Source: Photobacterium kishitanii (lineage in GTDB: Bacteria > Pseudomonadota > Gammaproteobacteria > Enterobacterales > Vibrionaceae). Taken from it: 44,959 nt of DNA. Position numbers and translations under genes: made by a program. The notes below the pieces were generated by a model. It did no database searches and was not told where the DNA came from. It saw only the letters and a list, made by a program, of their open reading frames with translations. Where the stretch lies: the NCBI RefSeq assembly GCF_003026355.1, contig NZ_PYON01000028.1, positions 1-44,959 on the forward strand, written 5' to 3'. Positions 6,936 to 15,103 of this stretch are shown here, one piece after another. Positions within the stretch are counted from its first letter, which is position 1, and each line of letters opens with the position of its first letter.

Positions 6936-8858
6936 TTGAGTACATTACGTAAAAATTTCGAATTGATTGATAAGCCTACATTCTTTGGGGCATTAGCAAT
7001 GTTGATTTCGGTGGTTGTTCCACTTATTTTGTTCCCTAAAGAAGGTGCAGAATGGATTGCCGTCGCTAAAACCTTTATGACAGACAAACTAGGCTTTTTA
7101 TATTTAGCGCTTGGTATGGCTGCTTTCTTTTTCATGATCTACATTGTTTTTTCTGATATTGGCCAAATTAAATTGGGTGATGCAGATGAAGAGCCTGAAT
7201 TTAAAACAGCTTCATGGGCTGCAATGCTTTTCTGTGGTGGTATCGGTGCAAGTATTTTGTACTGGGGTGCTATCGAGTGGGCTTATTATTATCAAAGTCC
7301 GCCATTTCAATTAGAGCCAGGTAGTGAAGAGGCTGTACGTTGGGCTGCAACTTATGGTGTATTCCACTGGGGTCCTATTGCATGGTGTATTTACCTTGTT
7401 CCAGCGGTGCCAATTGCTTATTTCTTTTACGTACGTAAACAACCTGTATTGAAAGTATCTGCTGCATTAATGCCAGTAATTGGTGAAGCACGTAGTCATG
7501 GCTGGGTGGGTAAAGTTATTGATGTGCTGTTCATTTTTGGTTTGCTTGGTGGTGGTGCAACAACATTAGGTCTAGCCGCCCCGTTAATTACTGAAGGCGC
7601 ACACTATTTATTTGGAACCCCTAAAAATACAGAAACACAAATTATAGTGCTACTTTTATGTACTTGTATCTTTGGTTACTCTGCTTATGCTGGTATGGAA
7701 AAAGGTATTAAAGTACTAAGTAATATTAACTTTTGGGGTGCATTGGGTTTACTTGCGTTCATTCTTGCAGTAGGTCCGACTATTTTCATGCTAGAAACAG
7801 GTCTGGACTCTTTAGGACGTATGCTTTCTAACTTCTTTATTATGGCAACATGGGCTGAACCTTTTGGTGGCTATGGTACATTTGAAGATACGCATTTCCC
7901 GCAAGATTGGACTATTTTCTACTGGGCATGGTGGTTAGTATTTGCGCCAAGCATGGGCTTATTTATCGCACGTATTTCGCGTGGTCGTACAATTAAGCAA
8001 ATGGTTACTGGCTCTATCTTCTTTGGTTCAATGGGTTGTTTCCTATTCTTTATGGTATTAGGTAACTATGGACTATCGCTACAATTATCCGGTGCGCTTG
8101 ATGTTGTGGGTATTTTGAATGCAGAAGGCGCGACAAAAGCTATCTTCTCTATTCTTGAGCAATTACCGTTCAGTACCGTGGTTATTGCAGTATTTACATT
8201 ATTGTGTCTGATTTTTACAGCAACAACGTTCGACTCAATTTCATATATTCTTGCTTCTGTAGTTCAAAATGATGTTACAGAAGAGCCAATGCGTTGGAAC
8301 CGTTTGTTCTGGGCATTTGCAATGTCGTTCATGCCATCAGTATTAATGTTTATGGGAGGCCTAGCAACACTACAAACGGCAGCAATCGTTGGTGGTTTAC
8401 CGTTGTTATTCATTACTGTAATGTTAATGATTTCAGCTGTAAAAGCAGCATCACTTGATTTAAGTCACCAAAATGGTTACGAAGATCCAGTGATCAATAT
8501 TGAAGAACTACCAGACGTTGATCCATGGTCAAAAGAAGGCATGGCGTTAGCGAAGTTTGAGCAATTAAAAGATGTTGCGATTGAGGCTGCTGATACTGAG
8601 CGTGATGCGCTAAATGCAATCTGGAAGATTAAGAAGAAAATTCGAGCAGAAGCATTAGCAAGTGGTGATAGTGGTGTTGATAATGGCGATGTTCCTCAAG
8701 AATTAGCAGAAGAATTACACCGTTTAACAACAGAAGCGATGACAGCGAAAGAAGCTAAACTTGAAGCATCTGCATTAGCTCAGGAAGCACGAATAGTGTT
8801 TAATGATATAATGAAGCAGAAAGAAGAAATGCTAGAGCTTGAAGAACAAAAAGCATAG
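6936..8858 (+). CDS. BCCT-family transporter (CaiT-like) with long C-terminal cytoplasmic tail
   Basis: 640 aa with twelve predicted membrane helices in residues about 15-510. It moves betaine, carnitine or choline-type quaternary amines. The substrate-binding glycine stretch reads CGGIGASILYWGAIEWAYYY, followed by SPPFQLEPGSEEA and FHWGPIAW, which are CaiT-like rather than BetP-like. FYWAWWLVFAPSMGLF then IARISRGRT is the family signature (aromatic box plus the conserved Arg motif). The position after EKGI that is Arg in CaiT appears to be Lys here (EKGIKVLSN). Residues about 515-640 form a charged helical tail that could sense osmolarity or ionic strength. The start is TTG, chosen for TAAGGA 8 nt upstream. 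Substrate and coupling ion cannot be read from sequence. Confidence 0.93.
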   Translation: MSTLRKNFELIDKPTFFGALAMLISVVVPLILFPKEGAEWIAVAKTFMTDKLGFLYLALGMAAFFFMIYIVFSDIGQIKLGDADEEPEFKTASWAAMLFCGGIGASILYWGAIEWAYYYQSPPFQLEPGSEEAVRWAATYGVFHWGPIAWCIYLVPAVPIAYFFYVRKQPVLKVSAALMPVIGEARSHGWVGKVIDVLFIFGLLGGGATTLGLAAPLITEGAHYLFGTPKNTETQIIVLLLCTCIFGYSAYAGMEKGIKVLSNINFWGALGLLAFILAVGPTIFMLETGLDSLGRMLSNFFIMATWAEPFGGYGTFEDTHFPQDWTIFYWAWWLVFAPSMGLFIARISRGRTIKQMVTGSIFFGSMGCFLFFMVLGNYGLSLQLSGALDVVGILNAEGATKAIFSILEQLPFSTVVIAVFTLLCLIFTATTFDSISYILASVVQNDVTEEPMRWNRLFWAFAMSFMPSVLMFMGGLATLQTAAIVGGLPLLFITVMLMISAVKAASLDLSHQNGYEDPVINIEELPDVDPWSKEGMALAKFEQLKDVAIEAADTERDALNAIWKIKKKIRAEALASGDSGVDNGDVPQELAEELHRLTTEAMTAKEAKLEASALAQEARIVFNDIMKQKEEMLELEEQKA

Positions 8859-8886
8859 TAGCAATGGATTGATATAAAAATGTTCT

Positions 8887-8915
8887 AAAAAGGCGATCTT
8901 CGGATCGCCTTTTTT
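8887..8915 (+). terminator. UUCG-tetraloop terminator of the BCCT gene
   Basis: AAAAAGGCGATC, TTCG, GATCGCCTTTTTT: a GC-rich stem capped by the stable UUCG tetraloop, 29 nt after the stop. Symmetric, so it may also serve the minus-strand repressor gene. Confidence 0.92.
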
Positions 8916-8949
8916 ATTGGCTTTTTTATTCATAAATAACAATTGCTAT

Positions 8950-9588
8950 TTATACGTGCTCAATTGAGAGAATAACTTTACCTATTATTTTAATATCGTC
9001 TTGCGCAATCGCGATTGAAGATTGGCCATAATGCAATACGAGCTTATTGCCGGGTAATCGTTGAATATCATTAATCGACATTAAATTATCAATGCTGATG
9101 AGGTAACTGCCGCTAATAGGTAAATTATCCTTTTTATCAATAATTAAGATTGTAGTCGATGTTTGTAGTGCCATATAAAGGTGGGCTTCAATATCAGCTT
9201 GTTTAAGTAATATTGGGTCAAAAGATAAATCAGGAAGAGCCATAAGTTCACCTGACTTTAACTGGTAATAAGGCAATGTTAATGCGTTTGATATTACCTC
9301 TGTATCTGAGGTGATCATGTGAGGAAATGCCTCACCTTCATTTAAGAGTAGCCAACGTAGCGATACCCCTGTTGCAAGGTGGGAGCGGATAGCTATTTCA
9401 AATGGTGTCGTTTCTCGAGAGTGCCATGTCGATACCGTGCCTCGTGGAATATTGAAAATATCAGCAAGATCTTGATATTCATCAATTTCTAATACTGAAC
9501 ATAATTTTGATGTGACGGCTTTACCACCGAGATATTGGTAAGGAGAAAGAGTCGTAATATGAGGTTTATGTGTTGAAGTAGGTTTCAT
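8950..9588 (-). CDS. CI-type phage repressor (Phage_CI_repr N domain, S24-like C domain)
   Basis: 212 aa. Residues about 18-88 match the helix-turn-helix domain of P2/186-type CI repressors: VTSKLCSVLEIDEYQDLADIF then NIPRGTVSTWHSRETTPFEI and the closing GVSLRWLLLNEGEAF, whose family form is tGvslkWLltGeG. The C-terminal half (IIDKKDNLPISGSYLISID and IKIIGKVILSIEHV) has the beta-rich form of CI/LexA C-terminal domains; I see no clear autocleavage Ser-Lys pair. It probably represses a promoter in the 9.6-10.7 kb interval; palindromes at 9626-9697 lie just upstream of its start. Together with the Ogr-like gene next door it forms a P2-like control pair without the rest of the phage. Confidence 0.87.
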   Translation of the reverse strand: MKPTSTHKPHITTLSPYQYLGGKAVTSKLCSVLEIDEYQDLADIFNIPRGTVSTWHSRETTPFEIAIRSHLATGVSLRWLLLNEGEAFPHMITSDTEVISNALTLPYYQLKSGELMALPDLSFDPILLKQADIEAHLYMALQTSTTILIIDKKDNLPISGSYLISIDNLMSINDIQRLPGNKLVLHYGQSSIAIAQDDIKIIGKVILSIEHV

Positions 9589-9625
9589 TTGGGACTATCA
9601 ACCCTATCAAGGTAATGGAATAACA

Positions 9626-9697
9626 ACAGATTAAGTCTGTATATAGTTACTAACACATGAGAGATAAATATACGTTATAACGTAATCGTTATGTGTT
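9626..9697. promoter_or_regulatory. Palindrome cluster upstream of the CI-like gene (candidate operators)
   Basis: Three dyads lie within 72 nt: ACAGA-N5-TCTGT (9626-9640), the perfect 14-nt palindrome TACGTTATAACGTA (9671-9684), and outer arms AACACAT (9652-9658) and ATGTGTT (9691-9697) framing it. They lie 40-110 nt upstream of the repressor start, where an autoregulated CI protein would bind. Symmetry is seen in sequence; binding is inferred. Confidence 0.45.
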
Positions 9698-9959
9698 TGT
9701 TGGTAATTATACATTTACTTTATATGTTGGTGTGTAAATTTACTCAGACTGGGTTAGCGATGAAACTTATAGCATATTATATCATTTCATTTTGTCATAT
9801 TTGACTCGTTTACATAAAATATCGGCCAAATGAATTTAATTACCAGAGTTTATGCGTTTTTTAGATGTAACAGTTAATTTTATATATCCTAAAAGCAACA
9901 TTTCATCTCCTCCGTTTACAATTCATTCCCTCATAAAGTGCAATTGATGTTATTGGTTT

Positions 9960-9986
9960 TTTAAAGCGGAACGAATAACGTTCCGC
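9960..9986 (-). terminator. Hairpin after the Ogr-like gene
   Basis: GCGGAACG, AATAA, CGTTCCGC stem (9966-9986), just beyond the minus-strand stop at 9993. On that strand it is followed by TTTAAAAAA, so the T-run is short but the stem is strong. Confidence 0.7.
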
Positions 9987-9992
9987 GTAGGT

Positions 9993-10247
9993 TTATATTG
10001 TTAGCATTTGATGAAGTTCTTTTACTTTTTCTGGTGGCATTGTTTTAACTAAAGCAATAACAAGTTCATTTACGTTTTTTGCCGACGGGCTAATGGTATG
10101 ACTAAAACCTAAAGACATTACAAAGGTATGCCCACATTCAGGATCTGAACATGAACAATATAAGTCTGCTGCTGCATTTGAAAACCAGTTTGTTTTATTA
10201 ATACGTGCTTTTTCGCCACACTGAGTACAGTGAATACGCATTGCCAT
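9993..10247 (-). CDS. Ogr/Delta-like zinc-finger transcriptional activator
   Basis: 84 aa, the normal size for the family. It carries CTQCGEKARI, then CSCSDPECGHTFVMSLGFSH and TISPS, giving the four zinc-binding Cys (CxxC near the N terminus and C near DPEC) and the family's G-H-T-F-V-x-S-L motif. In P2 and its relatives Ogr activates the late promoters for lysis and tail genes, contacting the RNA polymerase alpha subunit. Here it lies 450 nt from, and divergent to, a P2-like lysis cassette, and is a good candidate activator for it. I searched the interval by eye for the TGT-N12-ACA late-promoter dyad and found none. It also lies next to the CI-like repressor. Confidence 0.92.
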   Translation of the reverse strand: MAMRIHCTQCGEKARINKTNWFSNAAADLYCSCSDPECGHTFVMSLGFSHTISPSAKNVNELVIALVKTMPPEKVKELHQMLTI

Positions 10248-10700
10248 TTGAATTACCTATTTAATATTGAGGCAAAAATTCAAGAATCATTGGTATAAAC
10301 AATGTCATTACCCACAAAGAGCTAAAATATTGTGAGCCTTTAGCTCGATATAGATAAGCTTAGATTTTTGCTTTTATGGGAAATGATAGGAACACCTACC
10401 GCTATTAACCTCGATCTGCTGCATTTTAGTGAATGAGATGTCAGTCAATTGCTTAATTCTGTCATAAAAACACATCAATCATATCAAATGGTAAATTGAA
10501 ATTCGGATTCATTCGGATTATCACTCCTTTCCGATAGTATCATAACGACAATTGATGCATTATCACCTCAAATGAATAATAATCACTGCATCAAGTAAAA
10601 CACTGGAGTAACCGGAAATATCAATATTGAGACTTACATCGTTGAAGATAGATATTGGAAGAAAATCCCTATTTACTTCAGATAAACAAGGAATAACAAG
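10248..10700. other. Divergent control region between the Ogr-like gene and the lysis cassette
   Basis: About 450 nt with no supportable gene. It holds a direct repeat ATTCGGA (10500-10519, two copies separated by 3 nt) and, 15 nt further, TTCCGAT, which is nearly its inverse. AAGGA (10688-10692) is the ribosome-binding site of the holin gene. Because it separates the activator from the lysis genes, the promoter for the cassette should lie here. Confidence 0.45.
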
Positions 10701-10904
10701 ATGTATGAGTTATTGGATTGGTTAGTCAATAAAATGGTGTTTGTGGTTTTTGTTATCATCGGCCATTTTCAATTCATGACGATAGAAGCTTGGTCTTTAA
10801 TTATTTCACTCTGTATGGGGATATTCGCTCTATCTCTGAGTTATTGGCATAAGAAAGTTATGCAACAAATAGCGAGAGAGAAAGGAATATTTATTCATGA
10901 ATAA
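10701..10904 (+). CDS. HP1/P2-type small holin
   Basis: 67 aa with two hydrophobic segments: residues about 11-26 (KMVFVVFVIIGHFQF) and 31-49, in which IEAWSLIISLCMGIFALSLSYWHKK matches the HP1-family holin pattern (L-x-x-W-a-x-I-x-x-l-x-G-i-l/f, then Tyr-Trp and a basic tail). A cytoplasmic Lys/Arg tail follows. Holins collect in the inner membrane and open it at a set time. The gene has AAGGA upstream and overlaps the next gene by 8 nt, as in phage lysis cassettes. The family assignment depends on the short second helix and on the neighbouring endolysin and spanins. Confidence 0.8.
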   Translation: MYELLDWLVNKMVFVVFVIIGHFQFMTIEAWSLIISLCMGIFALSLSYWHKKVMQQIAREKGIFIHE

Positions 10905-11466
10905 ATTAAGACCAATTTTATGCTCAATTACTGCAGTGATAGCACTCCTTGGTAATAGTGGAGTAGGGAATAGTGCATTACCAATAGGAAATGTTGTTAT
11001 TGCTGGAGAAAACCAAGGAAAACTAAATTTAACATATAAAGGATTAAAACTGATTGGAGATTATGAAGGTTGTAGGTTAGATGCTTATCGCTGTCCTGCG
11101 GGCTATAAAACAAATGGTATTGGTAATATTCATAATATAACGACAGATATTATAGATAATGAACAAGTTGCCAAAGATTGGGTATCAAATATTCAACAGG
11201 CGGAGTCTTGTTTAAATAATGTTATTGGAAGTAATTATATTACTCAAGGGCAATATGATGCTTTAACATCATTTATCTTTAATACTGGCTGTAAGCGTTT
11301 TCTAAAAAATAAAGATCTTACAGCAACAAAAATATCCACATATGTAAGAACTGGAAAAATGCTACAAGCTTGCTTGCAATTATCTCGCTGGGTTTATGGT
11401 GGAGGTAAAAAATTAAAAGGATTGGTTAAACGGAGAATGTCAGAATATTCACGATGCATTGAATAG
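10897..11466 (+). CDS. SAR-type GH24 endolysin (phage lysozyme, P1 Lyz-like)
   Basis: 189 aa. The active site reads EGCRLDAYRCPAGYKTNGIG: Glu57, then eight residues, Cys66, five residues, Thr72 (the E-8-C/D-5-T catalytic triad of T4/P1-type lysozymes). Residues 5-30 form a weakly hydrophobic, Gly/Ala/Ser-rich N-terminal segment typical of signal-anchor-release endolysins. It contains Cys9, and Cys59 lies at Glu57+2. The trio SAR-Cys, E+2 Cys and E+9 Cys matches P1 Lyz, where disulfide isomerisation activates the enzyme on release from the membrane. The protein would cut peptidoglycan glycan strands after holin triggering. The start overlaps the holin gene by 8 nt and AAAGGA precedes it. Confidence 0.93.
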   Translation: MNKLRPILCSITAVIALLGNSGVGNSALPIGNVVIAGENQGKLNLTYKGLKLIGDYEGCRLDAYRCPAGYKTNGIGNIHNITTDIIDNEQVAKDWVSNIQQAESCLNNVIGSNYITQGQYDALTSFIFNTGCKRFLKNKDLTATKISTYVRTGKMLQACLQLSRWVYGGGKKLKGLVKRRMSEYSRCIE

Positions 11467-11477
11467 GAAGTGTATCT

Positions 11478-11795
11478 ATGAGGCTATTATTATTATCAAT
11501 TATTTTTATTTTATTAGTGAAATCTGAATATACGGATCGTGAAGTGAAGTCTCTAATAATAGATAGAGATAATATTCTAATGATTAATAAATCAAACACA
11601 GCAAGTTTGAAACGATTAGTCGATCAGAAAAGAGAGAATAATAATTTATTACGACAACGGGAGCAACGAAAGGTAAAACAACAAGGAGAACTTATTGTTA
11701 CTACAGAATCGTTACATAACCTATTGTATAAAGACAAAAAATATCAGACTCGTTGGCCTGATGATGTTATTAGTTGGTTGCAGCAACCATATTGA
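11478..11795 (+). CDS. i-spanin (Rz/LysB-like)
   Basis: 105 aa. Residues 1-14 are an N-terminal membrane anchor (MRLLLLSIIFILLV), followed by a charged helical periplasmic part (RLVDQKRENNNLLRQREQRK). It ends with WPDDVISWLQ, matching the tail of Rz/LysB proteins (P-d-x-V-x-x-W/L-L). It would join the inner membrane to the o-spanin and drive outer-membrane disruption. It begins 12 nt after the endolysin stop, with GGAAG upstream. The o-spanin gene starts inside it in another frame, a hallmark of Rz/Rz1 pairs. The sequence itself is weakly conserved, so the call depends on architecture. Confidence 0.85.
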   Translation: MRLLLLSIIFILLVKSEYTDREVKSLIIDRDNILMINKSNTASLKRLVDQKRENNNLLRQREQRKVKQQGELIVTTESLHNLLYKDKKYQTRWPDDVISWLQQPY

Positions 11796-12003
11796 ACCAG
11801 TCCATGTAGAGGTTATTACTATGTTACCTGAGCCGTGGTTAATCACGGCATGCAATAAACCAAAATTAACAGGAAAAACACCAGCACAGACAATTGCTGA
11901 AGATTTACCTCGACTAAAAAACGCATTATCTAATTGTGCAAAACAAGTCGATGATTATCTTCAGTGGTATGAAAAACAAATAAAAACAAATAAATATAAT
12001 TAA
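11695..12003 (+). CDS. o-spanin lipoprotein (Rz1/LysC-like), nested start in the i-spanin gene
   Basis: 102 aa, read in the +1 frame relative to the i-spanin gene and overlapping its last 101 nt. The start is TTG at 11695, supported by AAGGAG (11683-11688) 6 nt upstream; the ATGs at 11761/11764 would leave too short a signal. The leader has basic residues (KTKNIR), a hydrophobic core and the lipobox LVGC, making Cys29 the lipidated N terminus. The mature protein is about 74 aa and Pro-containing near its start (PVHV, MLPEPW), as in o-spanins, and has a helical end. It is longer than minimal Rz1 proteins and closer to P2 LysC. It would be anchored in the outer membrane. Confidence 0.87.
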   Translation: MLLQNRYITYCIKTKNIRLVGLMMLLVGCSNHIEPVHVEVITMLPEPWLITACNKPKLTGKTPAQTIAEDLPRLKNALSNCAKQVDDYLQWYEKQIKTNKYN

Positions 12004-12022
12004 TAAATTGAGAAATTTTAAA

Positions 12023-14785
12023 ATGAAAAATGAAATTAACGAAATTAACGAAATTAATGAAAATTTAAAAAACACCACATTAAATAATGAGAAATATATT
12101 ACTGCTATTGTTGATGGAAATATTGATATTAATACTTTTCCGACTGATAGCACCACAATGCGACTTGGTGGTTCTTCACAACCGAATATTCCATCATGGG
12201 CAACTTACGGAAATATGTTATCACTAGTATCGCCAAAAGCAGATACTGCGATTCAAATATTAAGTGGTTATGATAATGAAGATATTGGTTTTCGAAGTGG
12301 TAGTAAGAAAACACTACCTAGCCGAGATTTCGTGAAATTTTTTCATGAAAATAATATTCCAACGGTAGAGCAAGTAGGGGCTGCAATTGCATTAACGAAT
12401 GGCCAACCAGGCTTAGTTTATAATATGCGTACTGATGGTACATGGGCGGAAGCTCTTAGTGATGCCCCTCATGATAATAAGAAATATGTACGTGAAAATG
12501 GTCATTGGACAGAAGCTACGTTATCGCCAAATCTCAGTGATGGGCTAAATAAACCGTTATGGGTTGAAGCAAGTACGGCTGGTATTATTTATAATGATGC
12601 TAAAAAAGCAGCAGCGAATGCATTAATTCTTAAAAACTTAGCAGCGGATAAAATAGTACGGTTAGCGTTTATTGATAATGTCTATTTTGATACTACGGCT
12701 GGTGAAATTGTTATTCGTTATGGTTTAGAGTTTCATGGCTGCCGAAGTAAAAAAATCTACTGGACTGGTTCACCTATTAGTATTGAGGCTAATGATTGCT
12801 TGAGTGCAATGACGATGCCTAATGTACCAGAAATGCCTTATTATTGTGAGACAAATTGTAACCATGTTACAACAGATAAGCTCAATCTTATTGAAGGTGA
12901 TGGTTGGGGGGGATACCGTGGTATTGTTTCTCGTGATTGTACTTATGATGGTAGCTTCCGTTATAAGTTCTTAGGCAAAGAACAACACCCAATAAAAGGT
13001 AATCCCAATTCAACAAAGTATACTTTTAGAGGTGATTATGCTGGTTTTGGTGAGGTGATTTTTGATAATTTAACGCTAACTAATTCGCGCCATCAGGCAT
13101 TTTTAGGGGCGAATCAATTCCCTTATGATCGCATTGTTTTTCGAAATGTTGTGATGCGAAACTGTAGTCGAGGCCTATATTCTGGTGGTATTACTAATAC
13201 TAATCCATGGTATTTAGACGTACAAAAAGCAATGCGAAGTCTAATTATTGAAGGATTAGATTGGGAAAATGATGCTGACTTTTGGTGTGGAGAAGATGGT
13301 AATACAAGTGCATATGTTACTTCAGTATTATGGGAAGGTAACCGTTTAATTTTTAATAATGCGCGAATTCGAGGAGTGAAGGTTCGTTCTCATCAAAATA
13401 GCCTTGGTGCTCGAGAGTTATCTCCTGTTTATCTGGCTGGTATTCGTGCTGAAATGCGAGATTGTGAAACAATTAACACGTATAATTTTAAGCCTGACGG
13501 TATACCAAATACTTGTATTTACTTGAAAAAAGTACGTAATGCTTTAATTAATAATATTGAACATCGTTATGAAGAGAACTTTTTTAGTTCGATGAAAGAG
13601 AAATTTAATGTAACGGTTGATAAAACGCAAGGAACCTTTATTGGATATTATCCTGAACCTGGAATGCCATGGGACAACAGTGTTGATTATGGCAGTGAGC
13701 CAGCTGAATCAATTGTTATCCGTAATGTGAAGTGTTGGCTACCTAAATTATCGCGTACTGCTGATATATCAACGCAAATAGTGGGAAGTTATGAGATAAC
13801 TGATTGTGATTTTGAATCACCAGATGATGGTTATAACAGCGATGGTCGAATGTCTGGCGCATTTACATTCCTAACGGTGAATTGGTGGGATAACAGTAGA
13901 TACTTAATTGATAATCAAATGGTTAATCGTCGTGCTGTATTTAAGGGTAACCGTGTTTATACGCCAAATAATACCGCGGGTAAGCTAGCTTATATTAATA
14001 TGCATGATGCGCGCCAACATCGTAATGGTGGTTATATTATTGATATTAGTAACAATGACATTACAGCAAATTGTCTTAAAGAGTTACAGCTATCCTGTAG
14101 TACTGGAACTGATTTTAAACCTGAAGACTGTATTGTTAATCAGATTACTTTGGATAATCGTGTTCATATTGTTGATTCAACTAAAAATGATGTTACGCCA
14201 CGGCATGATGTTTTTGTTGCAGGAAATAAAGTACCTAAAGTTATACGATTAGATATGGGGGGGAATTACAGTTCAAGCGCTAAAAATGCCTTATTAGGGC
14301 GTATTCAACAAAATGTATTTGGTGCTGATATGACAACAGGTAAGTTCCGGATATCGTATGCTGAGGTTGCTGGCTCCACACCAGGTATCATAGTAATGAA
14401 TGCAACGCGTCCAAGTAATGGTTGTTTAGAGAATAAAACTCATGACTATAACGGGACAATGACAACTAAAGCGGGCTGTTTTGATTTCTATGCTCGTATT
14501 GAAATCAGTAATGTTAATATTGAAAAAGAGACATGTTCCATTGGCTACTTCCATCCAACAACTAAAAAGTGGACTCAAGCACAATGGAATGCCACCAAGA
14601 ATGATGGTAGCTTTGAAATTTTAATTAATAGCAATGATCGTTTTAGTAATGGTAGTGAAAGCTCACCAATTAGAGCTCGTATTGGTCGCCGTTCGGGCGC
14701 ATTAACACTAATACTATATCCAGATTACGGTGATAGTGATTATTCATCAGTATTAGATATGGAATTAAATATTAATCAATATTAA
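12023..14785 (+). CDS. Large tailspike/tail-fibre-like beta-helix protein without signal peptide
   Basis: 920 aa. I prefer ATG 12023 over an in-frame TTG at 12008, which has no ribosome-binding site. After an N-terminal (NEI)x3 repeat encoded by a 9-bp tandem repeat, residues about 150-170 hold DAPHDNKKYVRENGHW, a form of the D-a-P-x-D-g-k-x-Y-x-R-x-n-G-x-W motif common in phage tail fibres. The middle (about 200-750) is rich in short Asn/Asp-turn beta repeats typical of right-handed beta-helix tailspikes; the C-terminal about 120 residues look like a separate beta domain. There is no Sec or Tat signal. It starts 20 nt after the o-spanin gene and shares its transcript, so lysis could release it from the cytoplasm (inference). 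Substrate or receptor unknown. Confidence 0.75.
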   Translation: MKNEINEINEINENLKNTTLNNEKYITAIVDGNIDINTFPTDSTTMRLGGSSQPNIPSWATYGNMLSLVSPKADTAIQILSGYDNEDIGFRSGSKKTLPSRDFVKFFHENNIPTVEQVGAAIALTNGQPGLVYNMRTDGTWAEALSDAPHDNKKYVRENGHWTEATLSPNLSDGLNKPLWVEASTAGIIYNDAKKAAANALILKNLAADKIVRLAFIDNVYFDTTAGEIVIRYGLEFHGCRSKKIYWTGSPISIEANDCLSAMTMPNVPEMPYYCETNCNHVTTDKLNLIEGDGWGGYRGIVSRDCTYDGSFRYKFLGKEQHPIKGNPNSTKYTFRGDYAGFGEVIFDNLTLTNSRHQAFLGANQFPYDRIVFRNVVMRNCSRGLYSGGITNTNPWYLDVQKAMRSLIIEGLDWENDADFWCGEDGNTSAYVTSVLWEGNRLIFNNARIRGVKVRSHQNSLGARELSPVYLAGIRAEMRDCETINTYNFKPDGIPNTCIYLKKVRNALINNIEHRYEENFFSSMKEKFNVTVDKTQGTFIGYYPEPGMPWDNSVDYGSEPAESIVIRNVKCWLPKLSRTADISTQIVGSYEITDCDFESPDDGYNSDGRMSGAFTFLTVNWWDNSRYLIDNQMVNRRAVFKGNRVYTPNNTAGKLAYINMHDARQHRNGGYIIDISNNDITANCLKELQLSCSTGTDFKPEDCIVNQITLDNRVHIVDSTKNDVTPRHDVFVAGNKVPKVIRLDMGGNYSSSAKNALLGRIQQNVFGADMTTGKFRISYAEVAGSTPGIIVMNATRPSNGCLENKTHDYNGTMTTKAGCFDFYARIEISNVNIEKETCSIGYFHPTTKKWTQAQWNATKNDGSFEILINSNDRFSNGSESSPIRARIGRRSGALTLILYPDYGDSDYSSVLDMELNINQY

Positions 14786-14802
14786 GTAAAAAATATTATC
14801 AG

Positions 14803-14828
14803 AGGCGTATTTATAATACGCCTTTTTT
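14803..14828 (+). terminator. Terminator of the lysis/tailspike operon
   Basis: AGGCGTATT, TAT, AATACGCCT and then TTTTT; a 9-bp stem 17 nt after the tailspike stop codon. Confidence 0.9.
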
Positions 14829-15103
14829 ATTCGCTACTTTAAAATTCTCTTATTGCATCAATAATATTTAATTGATGATGTTAATTAACCTTTGTCAATT
14901 ATTGTTAATATTAATACCGGTCGGTAGTATTTGATGATCACTTTCGCTATATTGAAAATACTTCATCAAGATAAATAATCCATAAATACTTATAGCGGTG
15001 TTTAATTACTTTAGTTATACATTGCAATGATGGTATAGAGCAATGTTTTATATATATTAACTATGAATTGAAGGGCTATTTATACATAATAGTAGGTAAG
15101 TGA
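14829..15103. promoter_or_regulatory. Promoter region of the Tat tail-fibre gene with a TetR-like dyad
   Basis: At 14915-14926 the dyad TACCG-GT-CGGTA lies within AATAC...GTATT flanks, the size and style of a TetR-family operator. TTGTCA (about 14893-14898) upstream could be a -35 element, but I could not fix a convincing -10. No gene is visible here. The gene at 15104 therefore probably has its own control, separate from the lysis operon. Confidence 0.4.

Noticed and set aside
10248..10700. Ogr-type late promoter dyad (TGT-N12-ACA)
   Set aside because: Every TGT in the interval was followed by eye; the nearest ACA pairs have spacers of 7 or 8, not 12.
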